From an uncultured Lachnospira sp. (GTDB taxonomy: Bacteria > Bacillota > Clostridia > Lachnospirales > Lachnospiraceae), in NCBI GenBank assembly GCA_934359185.1, contig CAKRLE010000004.1:173626-237625 (forward strand): a stretch of 64,000 nt of DNA. The letters are read 5' to 3'. Position 1 is the first letter of the stretch; each line of letters opens with the position of its first letter. Shown here piece after piece: positions 54,033-62,817 of the stretch. The translations under genes were made by a program, and so were the position numbers. Below the pieces are notes generated by a model. It searched no databases. It saw only the letters and a program-made list of their open reading frames with translations, and was not told where the DNA came from.

Positions 54033-54066
54033 ATGATATTATTCTCCATTCTGTGTAATAAACAAT

Positions 54067-55050
54067 CTACCTTGTTCCAAGGTAATTCATGATTCCTGCC
54101 GCATCTGCCTTTGCAAGTATATCAAGTTTGGTATTGCTGGATAAAAATTTACGATAATCTCTCTCATTGCTTAAAAACGCATGTTCAATAATAACTGAAG
54201 GAATTCCTGCATATGTAGCATTTCTTATAAGACCATAATAATCGCACTCTGAGCCATCCGGATACGCTCCAGAGCCGACTCTTTGCAGGATTCCGTTAGT
54301 CTTATTGGCATTCCAGTCTGTTGTTATTGTAAGTCCCGTGTTTTTAAGCTGTGAAAGAATAGACAATGCAAGCTGTCTTGATGCGCCGTACACATCATCA
54401 TTGACTGCCGATTCAGCCTGATAATGACTGCATGTAGTGATTGCCATGCAGCCTGATGGTTCTATGTCATCACGACTCTTGCTGTTATTATGAAGTGAAA
54501 CAATGTAATCCGCGTTATTTTCTTTAGCAAATGATATTCTTGTTTCAAAACTTGGATCCTCATTCTCACCGCGATCTATGACTACCTCTATGTTGTCATA
54601 TTGTTCAAGATATTTTTTTAGACGAAGTGCAATGTAATAGTTGAGATTTTTTTCCTCTATCTCAACATCATCATATATATAATGTGTTCCCTGGCTTTCC
54701 CCGCCATGTCCGGGGTCAAGGCAGATAACAGTTTTCGCTGGCTGCGTTGGTGCCTCTGTGGCTGGCTGCGTTGGTACTTCCGTCATTGGCTCTGTCGCTG
54801 CTTCTGTTGCTGGCTCTGTTACCGCTTCTGTCGTAGGCTGTCCTGCTGTAACCAGCTCTGTAACTGGCTCCGTAGAAGACTCCTCTGTAGTTTCTGTAAT
54901 GGCCTGTGTCACATTTGCTGTCGTACCCTGTCCGCTGACACCAACCTGCACCTGTTTACCACCGCAGGCTGTCAGAATGACACTAGCACCAACTGACATG
55001 ATTAATGCTGCTCTATGACCTATCTTCTTTAAATAATCTGACTTACACAT
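54067..55050 (-). CDS. N-acetylmuramoyl-L-alanine amidase (Amidase_3), lipoprotein with Thr/Pro linker
   Basis: Lipoprotein of 327 residues. A signal peptide ends in the lipobox ILTAC with Cys29. A Thr/Glu/Pro-rich linker (about 55-108, repeated TEPATEA-like units) follows. The zinc amidase domain starts at about 110: CLDPGHGGESQG, EEKNLNYYIALRLK, IVSLHNNS and VIIEHAFLSNERDY give the ligands and catalytic Glu. It cleaves the peptide stem from peptidoglycan at the cell surface. Its start overlaps the upstream SGNH gene by 22 bases, and the cbi genes follow closely. Confidence 0.9.
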   Translation of the reverse strand: MCKSDYLKKIGHRAALIMSVGASVILTACGGKQVQVGVSGQGTTANVTQAITETTEESSTEPVTELVTAGQPTTEAVTEPATEAATEPMTEVPTQPATEAPTQPAKTVICLDPGHGGESQGTHYIYDDVEIEEKNLNYYIALRLKKYLEQYDNIEVVIDRGENEDPSFETRISFAKENNADYIVSLHNNSKSRDDIEPSGCMAITTCSHYQAESAVNDDVYGASRQLALSILSQLKNTGLTITTDWNANKTNGILQRVGSGAYPDGSECDYYGLIRNATYAGIPSVIIEHAFLSNERDYRKFLSSNTKLDILAKADAAGIMNYLGTR

Positions 55051-55649
55051 CTGTATATAGCATCTCCCAACTTTTTATGTCCGTCTGCGTTCAGATGCTC
55101 CTGATCAGTCTCACTGCATGAGGCATAATCCTGCGCTCTCAAGAAATGTATATTCCACTTATCAGCAATTTTTTCATATACATTTTCAAGATCTTTCGAT
55201 ACCTGTATTGATTCCTTGGAAAATTCCACGTCAAATCTTTCCTCATATACTCTCTCACCGAGATAAATAGGCGATATAAGCAATACCCCGCTCTTAGGGC
55301 TATGCTGCTTAATCTGCTCTAAAAGGCTCTCCACACCTTTGCCGATAATTCCGGCTGTTGCACCATAGACAGTTTTGCAGTCATTAGTTCCCAGCATTAT
55401 TATTATAAGATTGAGAGGATTGTGGCTCTCCAGGATTGCCTGAAAGCTTTCACTGCCATTACGTCCCGGACGGAATGGGTCATCAAATATCGTAGTTCTT
55501 CCACACAGACCTTCTTCAATAACATTATAGTCTTGTCCAAGCCTCTCCGTCAATATACTGGTCCATCTCACTCCCCAAGGAAATCTCCCGCTTTTATCTG
55601 GTATATAGCCATATGTATTAGAATCTCCAAAGCACAATATATTTTTCAT
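55029..55649 (-). CDS. SGNH/GDSL hydrolase (arylesterase-like)
   Basis: Cytosolic hydrolase of 206 residues. Block I is LCFGDSNTYGYIP, block III has LIIIMLGTNDCK, and block V is DQEHLNADGHKKLG with the Asp-x-x-His dyad. EEGLCGRTTIFDDPFRPGRNG is typical of the arylesterase/TesA-like branch. It may remove acetyl or acyl groups from sugars. The start at ATG 55649 is preferred to an in-frame GTG two codons upstream. It is the first gene before the amidase. Confidence 0.85.
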   Translation of the reverse strand: MKNILCFGDSNTYGYIPDKSGRFPWGVRWTSILTERLGQDYNVIEEGLCGRTTIFDDPFRPGRNGSESFQAILESHNPLNLIIIMLGTNDCKTVYGATAGIIGKGVESLLEQIKQHSPKSGVLLISPIYLGERVYEERFDVEFSKESIQVSKDLENVYEKIADKWNIHFLRAQDYASCSETDQEHLNADGHKKLGDAIYRCVSQII

Positions 55650-55655
55650 AATCAC

Positions 55656-56026
55656 ACGCCTTTCTAAAACCTTTTTTGAACTTTTATACCTGGTTTTTAT
55701 ATATCTTTTGTAAAAATGTTTCTTTAGTTAGCATTAATTGATTTATTATTATATTAATTATTGTTATCAGGTATAAGGTTTTAATTCATAGTTACTTAGT
55801 AGGATTAGTATAATTTATGATGTGATTAAAGTCAATAGAAAGGCTCTGTAATATGGGGGTTGGGCTTATACTGGATATTAATATCTGGCTATAGGAATAG
55901 ACTATATCCAGCTTTTCTATTTAAACAATTTTTACAATCTCTTTACGTGATGCTGCTATTTAATTTTACATATAAAGGTTATATTATGAAATAATAGTTG
56001 TTTTTAATTGGGGGGACAGATTAACA
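55656..56026. other. Gene-free A+T-rich gap with inverted repeats
   Basis: The region between divergent genes holds no recognised gene or riboswitch; in particular no B12 box is present before the amidase-cbi run. Notable are TTATACCTG near 55684 with CAGGTATAA near 55770, and a stem CTGGATAT/ATATCCAG around 55871-55915. GGGGGGAC near 56010 is the ribosome site of the next plus-strand gene. Confidence 0.5.
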
Positions 56027-56347
56027 ATGAAGCTTAGAATTAGAATAATCCGGAAAATATACAGAATAATTCTACACATCATATTTTGCCTGTGTATATT
56101 GACATGCATTATTACATATATTCCATATTTTATGTCTATGTTCAATTTCGATTATACTCGGACGTTTCTTGCAGATTTAATTGCCATCAGGCATTTTATA
56201 ACCATTGCCGCAGTAATTCTTTTTGTGTGTGATTTAATTTTCGCTTTTATTTTCCTTAGATGTCCACATTGCAGGAAATTATTGAATTTTAACTGGGACT
56301 CGCAGTATATCTGCCATAATTGCGGCGAAAGACTTGATGAAGAGTGA
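56027..56347 (+). CDS. Small membrane protein with C-terminal zinc ribbon
   Basis: Protein of 106 residues. Two hydrophobic helices lie at about 12-34 and 56-77. A cytosolic zinc-ribbon tail with CPHC (about 79-82) and CHNC (about 96-99) follows. Similar small two-helix zinc-ribbon proteins are common in Clostridia and have no assigned function. It begins after a GGGGGGAC ribosome site. The downstream gene is convergent, so it stands alone. Confidence 0.65.
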   Translation: MKLRIRIIRKIYRIILHIIFCLCILTCIITYIPYFMSMFNFDYTRTFLADLIAIRHFITIAAVILFVCDLIFAFIFLRCPHCRKLLNFNWDSQYICHNCGERLDEE

Positions 56348-56372
56348 ATATTCCTCTATTTATTAAGTTATA

Positions 56373-57461
56373 TTAATTTTTCTTTTTTAACTTTTCAATT
56401 TCCTCTTTCAGCTTTGCTACCTCCTGCTTGTATTCTTCCTCTAGTTTATCAGCTCTCTCCTCTGCCTGTTTAGCCTTAGCCTCTGCCTGCTCAGCACGTT
56501 CCATAGCCTCATCTATTAGTAAATCCATTGAATTCTTATCAAGTATCCTTAAACTCTCTGAAAACATATTTAAAACCTCCTCTGGTCGAGTAAGATATGT
56601 ATTCATATCTTTTACTATGTCTTCCAGTTCTGGATAGATTGACAATAACCTGCTTATATTATCCGTGGTATCTGTCACAAATAATGATAAAAACATAAGA
56701 CGATTTCTTTTCATTTCCTCGCTTATCTCATGCTTATATGCCGACTCATCACAATCATATCTAGTAACTGTTGTGTCACCTTGTATAATGTTAGGATATC
56801 GATATTCCTTGAAAGTGTCAAGGCTTATAAGATGAAAATCCTGCAACAATTCAATGTCAATTCCTGTATTGAATTTTGTCTTTCCAACATGAAAATACAA
56901 CCTGTCGTCCCACTTACTTTTTAGCCACTCACTGCTATTTTCATAAAATATAATCGTATGCACTCTATGTAAGTCCTTATATGAAAATTTCTTTCCATTC
57001 TGTGACATATTTTTTATTCTGTTGTATTGTCTCATCATCAAATCAGATGAATAACAAGATATTCTCTCTGCTGGAAAAAGGTATGGTGCTTTCTGAACCT
57101 CAATATTAGCAAGGCTTCCATCTGACATACGTACAAGTATGTCCATGATAATCAAAGTTCCCATTATGCTGCTGTCTTCATTAGGAAGCACTTCAACAAT
57201 CGTAACTTCCTGTCCAAGAATAGCACTGATAAGCTTCGCAAGTCTGTCTTTATTGGTATCAGGATTAAATATTGCTTTGAAAAATGGTTCATAAAGAAGA
57301 GGTAGCGTTTTAGTTCCTCTTAGATAATCACAGAATCTTGACTTCCATGATTCGTTATCTGATAACTGCATATACTGATGTCTGGTGTATTCATTACTTT
57401 CTATAACCTTCATCGCATCAGTATAATAATTCTTTTCTTGATTTTTAATTAGTTCTGTCAT
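56373..57461 (-). CDS. Rpn-family / PD-(D/E)xK nuclease-type transposase-like protein
   Basis: Protein of 362 residues. The N-terminal nuclease-like part has LYEPFFKAIFNPDTNKDRLAKLISAILG, the PD-(D/E)xK pattern MDILVRMSDGSLANIEVQKA (Asp ... Glu-x-Gln) near 115-130, and AERISCYSSDLMMRQ. Residues 320-362 form a long charged coiled coil. The family is labelled Rpn or PDDEXK transposase and is linked to recombination or phage defence. No inverted repeats flank it, so it need not be mobile. A copy of the dispersed repeat lies just upstream. Confidence 0.8.
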   Translation of the reverse strand: MTELIKNQEKNYYTDAMKVIESNEYTRHQYMQLSDNESWKSRFCDYLRGTKTLPLLYEPFFKAIFNPDTNKDRLAKLISAILGQEVTIVEVLPNEDSSIMGTLIIMDILVRMSDGSLANIEVQKAPYLFPAERISCYSSDLMMRQYNRIKNMSQNGKKFSYKDLHRVHTIIFYENSSEWLKSKWDDRLYFHVGKTKFNTGIDIELLQDFHLISLDTFKEYRYPNIIQGDTTVTRYDCDESAYKHEISEEMKRNRLMFLSLFVTDTTDNISRLLSIYPELEDIVKDMNTYLTRPEEVLNMFSESLRILDKNSMDLLIDEAMERAEQAEAKAKQAEERADKLEEEYKQEVAKLKEEIEKLKKKN

Positions 57462-57644
57462 TAATTCTTAAACATCGATGTTATCTCCTTGATATATTTA
57501 GTTATGCATTACTATATTTAAAATATATCATACACATGCATATAGTGCAAGTATATTTTTATTATATTTTAAAATTGCAAAACATTATCTTTATAACATT
57601 AACCACACTACTTCTATCCTATTTAGCTCATTTCGCCCATTTCT

Positions 57645-57870
57645 CCCTCAAAAAATCCAAATCCTCTCGTTTTACACTTCGCTAAACCCCACATTTTTCT
57701 TTATATCAAAAAATGTGCAAAAAAATCCAAAATGTGTCACTTTTTCGGGGCTATACACAAGATGTCTCTTGATTAAGCCACTTCCCGATTTTAAAGCCGT
57801 ATATTCCCCGGTTTCTGACACATTTTGGATTTATTATATGAATTCAGCTCATTTCAGCCAATTTAACAGC
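57645..57870. repeat. Dispersed intergenic repeat, copy 2, with nested hairpins
   Basis: This stretch shares the core CGTTTTACACTTCGCTAAAC (57668-57687), TTTTTCTTTATATCAAAAA and TGCAAAAAAATCCA with copy 1 at 22497. A 17-base perfect inverted repeat follows (57723-57739 with 57816-57832). It encloses a CGGGG/CCCCG helix, and words such as CAAGATGTCT and ATTTCAGCCAA also occur in copy 1. The rest of the 57462-57963 gap is A+T-rich without a gene. Confidence 0.7.
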
Positions 57871-57963
57871 TTATTTCCAAAATTTAAATGTTAATGTTTA
57901 AATTTTAGCAGCTGAATTTTAATAGCTGAAGCATAACAGCTACATTCTAGCAATATATAAGAA

Positions 57964-58398
57964 TCAGCCTATAGCTGCAAGCTGCTTTCCTATCTCCTTT
58001 AACTGCTCCTTAACGCTGTCGTCTGGTGCTTCCATGCAGATAACGCCCTCGCCTGTAAGAACAGTTGCGCCTGCTGCTGTCATTCTGTCAACCCAGTCAC
58101 GCATCCACTGTCCATCGCCCCATCCATAAGAACCGAATAAAGCAACAGTCTTTCCAGATGCAATCTTCTCCACTTCTGATACGAATGGCTCCATCTCTGA
58201 TTCCTCAAGAACCTCAGCTCCCATAGCAGGGCAGCCTAATGCAAATGCAGCTTCATTAGCAAGCGATGATGCATCAAATCCGCCAACCTCTGCTACATCA
58301 GCATTACCGCCAGCGGCAGTAATACCCTCACCTACTGCATTAGCCATCTCCATAGTATTACCTGTCTGTGACCAGTAAACAACACTTACCTTACTCAT
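57964..58398 (-). CDS. Flavodoxin
   Basis: Flavodoxin of 144 residues with the FMN phosphate loop WSQTGNTMEMANAV at 9-22. ALGCPAMGAEVLEES and ALFGSYGWGDGQWMRDW supply the isoalloxazine-binding loops. It replaces ferredoxin as an electron carrier, often under iron limitation. ATG 58398 is chosen, with GGAGG seven bases upstream. It follows the DUF3793 gene by 65 bases, probably in one operon, whose upstream region carries a GTTAGT-type palindrome. Confidence 0.93.
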   Translation of the reverse strand: MSKVSVVYWSQTGNTMEMANAVGEGITAAGGNADVAEVGGFDASSLANEAAFALGCPAMGAEVLEESEMEPFVSEVEKIASGKTVALFGSYGWGDGQWMRDWVDRMTAAGATVLTGEGVICMEAPDDSVKEQLKEIGKQLAAIG

Positions 58399-58463
58399 AG
58401 TTAATCCTCCATCCACTATTCTTAATTTTTCAAGCCTTTAAACATCTGAAATCTGCAGATTTG

Positions 58464-59090
58464 CTATGCATACAATGCGATTACCTCTGGCATATTATAT
58501 CCCATTGCGAGGTATCTTATTATATTTTCCTTGGCTTTCTCATAATTGTTGAACAATCTGAACTTCTCTTCAGGATTGGAGTATACCTTCCAGTAACTTG
58601 TATACAGGCAGTTCTTTCCTCCGTTATCAATATATCCTTTAACATCCTCAATCGGATAACCTAAGAATACACCCATTTCATCTGGAAATTTACATTCGCC
58701 TTTTCTGTATGAGGAATATCTTTGTACAAATGTATCAATCAGCATTTTCAAGTCATGGCTCCCAACGGCATAAGAGTCATATCCCATATTAATAAGAAAT
58801 TCGCAGACCTCTTGACTGCTAAGATACTCCATAAGTGCCTTCTCATGATACACCAGCAAAGTTACTGTAATCTGCCACAACTGTCTTCCAGTCTTATTAA
58901 CTGCAAGGACCTTCATATTCCAGCCTGATTTCTTAGCGATTCTTACAAGGTCGGCATACTGGTCCTTCTTAACTGTCAACAGATTAGACATTCTGAGTCC
59001 ACTTATAAATGGGGCGCACTGCAGTGCAAGCTGTGTGTTCAGCGATTGCTTATCCATTGATTTGACAATTTCACATACATCTTCACTCAT
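58464..59090 (-). CDS. DUF3793 family protein
   Basis: Protein of 208 residues: LALQCAPFISGLRMSNLLTV near the start, LVYHEKALMEYLSSQEVCEFL, EMGVFLGYPIEDVKGYI near residue 145 and YWKVYSNPEEKFRLFNNYEKAK near the end. DUF3793 proteins occur next to flavodoxins in many Clostridia; their function is unknown, but the Cys near the start and the linkage suggest a role in iron or redox physiology. Start 59090 is preferred (GAGG six bases upstream) to an in-frame GTG four codons earlier. Confidence 0.82.
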   Translation of the reverse strand: MSEDVCEIVKSMDKQSLNTQLALQCAPFISGLRMSNLLTVKKDQYADLVRIAKKSGWNMKVLAVNKTGRQLWQITVTLLVYHEKALMEYLSSQEVCEFLINMGYDSYAVGSHDLKMLIDTFVQRYSSYRKGECKFPDEMGVFLGYPIEDVKGYIDNGGKNCLYTSYWKVYSNPEEKFRLFNNYEKAKENIIRYLAMGYNMPEVIALYA

Positions 59091-59179
59091 ATTATTCCTC
59101 ACATACAGAAGATTTCTACATTGTTACCTGATAAAACTTCAATTATTGAATAGAAGTTTGTTCGGTTAGACTTAGTTGT

Positions 59180-59195
59180 GTTAGTTATATCTAAC
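59180..59195. promoter_or_regulatory. Palindrome GTTAGTTATATCTAAC upstream of DUF3793-flavodoxin
   Basis: It differs by one base from the perfect palindrome at 40341-40356. It is nested in a larger dyad GGTTAGA (59164-59170) / TCTAACC (59190-59196). It lies about 90 bases before the DUF3793 start and is a candidate metal-repressor site for the flavodoxin operon. Confidence 0.55.
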
Positions 59196-59306
59196 CTATG
59201 TAAGAATAATATATTTCTATGACGAAAACAAGTGATTAATGTGATATTTTTTCTCAATAATTATTGTATTTTGATTATTTATAAAAATGTTAACCGGCGA
59301 TTTACA

Positions 59307-60206
59307 TTACTCTATATATTTCTTTAATTCCTCAATATAAGCCTGAGCAAGATGACTCATAACAGCTTTTTTATGCCTTATATACCCTACATGCATATTG
59401 CCCTCAGCTTTGAGTGGAACTGCGACAATATCCTTGCCGTTAAGCACCTCGTCAATAACTCCGCTGCACACAGTATAACCATTAAGCCCTATAACAAGAT
59501 TAAATAAAGTTGCTCTGTCACGAACCCTGATATTCTTAGGTCTTTCTACATTGCTGAATATTTCCTCTGAATAATAGAATGAATTATGGTCACCCTGCTC
59601 GAAAGAAAGGTATGGGTAAGGCTTCAAATCCTCCCAGGACACACCTTTCTTTCCTGCAAGCTGGTTATACCTCGACATGAACACATGTGGTTTTGCAGTA
59701 AACAATTCAGTAAATTCAAGTTCTTTTTCTCTAAATGCCTTGTTAAGAATTACGCTGTTGGACTCATTTATATAAAGAATCCCTATCTCAGACTTCATAA
59801 GAGCGACATCCTCGATAATTTCATAAGTCTGTGTCTCTCGCAGGTTATAATCATACTCCTCACCGCCATATTTCTTGATAAGGTCAACAAATGCATTGAC
59901 TGCAAATGAATAATGCTGGGTAGATACGCAGAAATTCTTACTCCACTCTCTTCCTTCCGCATATTTCATTTTAAGAAGAGCTGCCTGTTCAAGAACCTGA
60001 CGTGCATATCCTAAGAAAACCTCTCCCTCCTTAGATACAACAACACCCTTATTAGATCGCAGGAATATGTTGATATTCATCTCTTTTTCAAGTTCTCTTA
60101 TCGCATTAGTAAGACTTGGCTGTGTAATAAATAATTTCTCAGCCGCTTCCGTTATTGTCCCTGTCTCTGCAACTGTAACAACGTATTGTAATTGCTGAAG
60201 TGTCAC
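59307..60206 (-). CDS. LysR-family transcription regulator
   Basis: Regulator of 299 residues. The HTH (residues 3-60) is LQQLQYVVTVAETGTITEAAEKLFITQPSLTNAIRELEKEM. The effector domain (90-295) is of the periplasmic-binding type, with an EQGDHNSFYYSEEI segment in the ligand cleft. It lies 40 bases downstream of an aminotransferase on the same strand, so it could be co-transcribed, and may respond to an amino acid or sulfur metabolite (inference). Confidence 0.87.
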   Translation of the reverse strand: MTLQQLQYVVTVAETGTITEAAEKLFITQPSLTNAIRELEKEMNINIFLRSNKGVVVSKEGEVFLGYARQVLEQAALLKMKYAEGREWSKNFCVSTQHYSFAVNAFVDLIKKYGGEEYDYNLRETQTYEIIEDVALMKSEIGILYINESNSVILNKAFREKELEFTELFTAKPHVFMSRYNQLAGKKGVSWEDLKPYPYLSFEQGDHNSFYYSEEIFSNVERPKNIRVRDRATLFNLVIGLNGYTVCSGVIDEVLNGKDIVAVPLKAEGNMHVGYIRHKKAVMSHLAQAYIEELKKYIE

Positions 60207-60246
60207 TTTATTCCTCCATGCATGTTATGCCTGTGTAATATTTATT

Positions 60247-61437
60247 CTAGTTATATTTATCTTTAAGTGCCTTAAATGCTTTGAATGACCTCTTAATCAT
60301 GTCCTCATCAACGCAATAAGATATTCTTACCCAGCCTGGACACTCAAATCCGTCCGCTGCAACTAAAAGAAGATCTTCTTCCTTCGCCTTCTCACAGAAA
60401 TTAACCGAATCCTGCTCAAGCGCCTCAACGAACATGTAAAATGCACCTGCTGGCTTATAGCAGTGATATCCCATCTTAGTTAACTCATCATAGAGAAGGT
60501 CTCTGTTCTTCTTATAGAGGTTAATATCACCTGTATTACCAACACATTTAGCGATGACCTTCTGGAACATGCTTGGAGCGCACACATATCCGAGTGCACG
60601 TCCTGCACCGGCGCAGGCTGCATATAATACCTTGCTGTCATCAGCTTCATCTGGTATAAGAATGAATCCGATTCTTTCGCCAGGAAGTGATAATGACTTG
60701 CTGTATGAGTAACACACTACTGTGTTGTTGTAATATTTTGTTACATATGGAACCTCAACCCCATCATAAACAATTTCTCTGTATGGCTCATCGCTTATTA
60801 TAAATATCTTTGTTCCATATTCTTTTTCCTTCTTAGTAAGAAGCTCTGCAAGCTTTTTAATTGTATCTTCTGAATACACCGCACCAGATGGATTATTAGG
60901 TGAATTAATAATAACTGCCTTTGTATGGGCATTAATCTTAGATTCCAGCTCATCAAATTTAATCTGGAATTCATCAGTATCTGCTGATACTACAACAAAT
61001 TTAGCTCCAGCTGCTCCTGCAAATACTCTGTATTCTGGGAAAAATGGTGCAATAGCGATAATTTCATCATCACTGCATGTTGTCAGTGCCTTTAAAGTAA
61101 TTGTGAGTGATGCAGCCGCACCACATGTCATATAGAAATTATCTGCATTAAATTTTGTCTGATATGTCTTGTTAAGATAATCAGCTATAGCCTGTCTTGT
61201 CTCAATATCACCCTGCGCAGATGTATAACCATGAAGTGATATTGAATCGAGATTATGTGTAAGTTCTCTTATTGTCTCATTAACACAGTCAGGAGCTGGC
61301 ACTGTTGGGTTACCAAGGCTGAAATCATACACATTTTCAGCGCCTACAACTGCGGCTCTCTTCTTGCCATATTCAAAAAGTTCTCTTATAGCAGATCTTT
61401 TACTGCCTAATTCATACATTTCCTCAGATACAAACAT
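60247..61437 (-). CDS. Class I/II pyridoxal-phosphate aminotransferase
   Basis: Fold-type-I aminotransferase of 396 residues. It has VYDFSLGNPTVPAP near residue 38, TCGAAASLTITLKAL, VIINSPNNPSGAVY (Asn-Pro PLP contact), IISDEPYREIVYDG, and the PLP lysine in CYSYSKSLSLPGERIGF. The substrate specificity is uncertain: aspartate, alanine or aromatic amino acids are usual. The start at 61437 follows GGAGG by eight bases; an upstream in-frame extension is rejected. A LysR gene follows. Confidence 0.88.
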   Translation of the reverse strand: MFVSEEMYELGSKRSAIRELFEYGKKRAAVVGAENVYDFSLGNPTVPAPDCVNETIRELTHNLDSISLHGYTSAQGDIETRQAIADYLNKTYQTKFNADNFYMTCGAAASLTITLKALTTCSDDEIIAIAPFFPEYRVFAGAAGAKFVVVSADTDEFQIKFDELESKINAHTKAVIINSPNNPSGAVYSEDTIKKLAELLTKKEKEYGTKIFIISDEPYREIVYDGVEVPYVTKYYNNTVVCYSYSKSLSLPGERIGFILIPDEADDSKVLYAACAGAGRALGYVCAPSMFQKVIAKCVGNTGDINLYKKNRDLLYDELTKMGYHCYKPAGAFYMFVEALEQDSVNFCEKAKEEDLLLVAADGFECPGWVRISYCVDEDMIKRSFKAFKALKDKYN

Positions 61438-61580
61438 TCTTACGTCCTCCTTAATATGTCTAAACAACGATTTATCTAATTTTATAACCATTTTTTATAA
61501 AGGTCAATTCTTCTATTCCTATATTCTGGATTGTTTTCCATATTCAGAAGGCTATTGCATTTTCATAAAGCATCCCTTCA

Positions 61581-62537
61581 TTACAGCTCTAAAGTGTCAA
61601 TTATTTCTTTTAATGCGTCAGCAGATTCTTTTAATTTCAATGCCTCTTCTCCACTAAGATTAATCGGTATATCAGATTCAATTCCATCCGCGCCAACAAT
61701 GACTGGTATACTTAATACAACATCATCAATCTCATATACTCCATGTATCATGTGTGATACCGGAAGGATGGATTTTTCGTCACGCATAATCACTTCACAG
61801 ATTCGCTTAACCGACATCGCAATTCCATAATATGTCGCATGTTTCTTGTTAATAATCTCATAGGCGCTGTTTTTGACGGCAGTTGCGATTTCCTCTGTGT
61901 TTTCCTTATGGTTATAATGTCCTCTCATCTCACACATATCACTTAGCGGAACACCTGAAACATTGGCAGATGACCACGCCACAACTTCACTGTCTCCATG
62001 CTCTCCTACTATAAATGCATGTACACTTCGACTATCTACTGATAAATGCTCTCCAAGCCTGCTTCTAAGTCTAGCACTGTCAAGAACTGTTCCCGAACCG
62101 ATAACTCTCTCCTCTGGAAGTCCTGACAACTTGATTGCCACCTGTGTCAGAATGTCCACAGGATTTGCTACAATAAGGAGGATTCCTCCAAAATTTCTTT
62201 TGGCGATTTCTGGAATAATAGACTTAAATATTGCCACATTCTTATTTACCAGATCAAGCCTTGTCTCTCCCGGCTTTTGCCCTGCACCGGCTGATATAAT
62301 GACTATCGCTGCATCTGCCACATCATCATAGTCGCCGGCATATATCCTCATAGGACTGGCAAATGGTATTCCATGACTGATATCCATAGCCTCTCCCTCT
62401 GCCTTATTCTTATCCGCATCTATCAACACAATTTCAGTAAATAATCCACTCTGCATAAGTGCAAATACAGAAGCTGAACCTACGAATCCACAGCCTATCA
62501 TAACTGCTTTTTTTGAATTTAAATTTTTCTTATCCAT
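61581..62537 (-). CDS. ldh: L-lactate dehydrogenase
   Basis: NAD-dependent L-lactate dehydrogenase of 318 residues. The nucleotide loop is MIGCGFVGSASVFAL. The active-site loop GQKPGETRLDLV has Gln at the position that separates lactate from malate dehydrogenase. NPVDILT, the substrate Arg in SGTVLDSARLRSRL, and the catalytic His in VGEHGDSEV follow. It regenerates NAD+ during fermentation. The gene is monocistronic, between an aminotransferase and the yaaA remnant. Confidence 0.93.
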   Translation of the reverse strand: MDKKNLNSKKAVMIGCGFVGSASVFALMQSGLFTEIVLIDADKNKAEGEAMDISHGIPFASPMRIYAGDYDDVADAAIVIISAGAGQKPGETRLDLVNKNVAIFKSIIPEIAKRNFGGILLIVANPVDILTQVAIKLSGLPEERVIGSGTVLDSARLRSRLGEHLSVDSRSVHAFIVGEHGDSEVVAWSSANVSGVPLSDMCEMRGHYNHKENTEEIATAVKNSAYEIINKKHATYYGIAMSVKRICEVIMRDEKSILPVSHMIHGVYEIDDVVLSIPVIVGADGIESDIPINLSGEEALKLKESADALKEIIDTLEL

Positions 62538-62557
62538 GCAACCATTCCTTCCTTTTG

Positions 62558-62817
62558 TTATTCTACAATTCTTTCAAATATATACTCATTATCTAACGAT
62601 ATTTCGTCTCTGAATACATAACCCAGTCTGTTAAAACTTCTTATATCTTCTGGTTTTTCTATATGATTCTCTGCCACATATCTTACCATTTCGCCACGAG
62701 CCAGCTTGGCATATGTGCCTTTTGTGATAAGCTTGTCACCTGCATTTCAAGCCTGTATGATGTGATACCATCCATAGGTTTTAATACTCCATAAAATGCT
62801 GATAATATAATCTTCAT
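62558..62817 (-). pseudogene. yaaA: yaaA (UPF0246 peroxide-stress protein) remnant with two internal deletions
   Basis: The start codon overlaps the bcp stop (TGATG). The frame begins MKIILS and jumps at once to AFYGVLKPMDGITSYRLEMQ, an internal part of YaaA. It then shifts frame and resumes as DKLITKGTYAKLARGEMVRY, followed by the C-terminal LGYVFRDEISLDNEYIFERI up to TAA 62558. Start and end are kept, but about 100 residues and then about 70-80 residues are missing relative to intact YaaA (about 250). The total of 260 bases is not a multiple of three. It is clearly non-functional. Confidence 0.8.

Noticed and set aside
53980-56026. Cobalamin riboswitch controlling the cbi genes
   Set aside because: No B12-box-like sequence or its usual flanking helices are seen before cbiC, the amidase or the SGNH gene.
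56373-57461. Active insertion sequence around the Rpn-type protein
   Set aside because: No terminal inverted repeats or target duplication were seen. Rpn/PDDEXK proteins are often not mobile by themselves.
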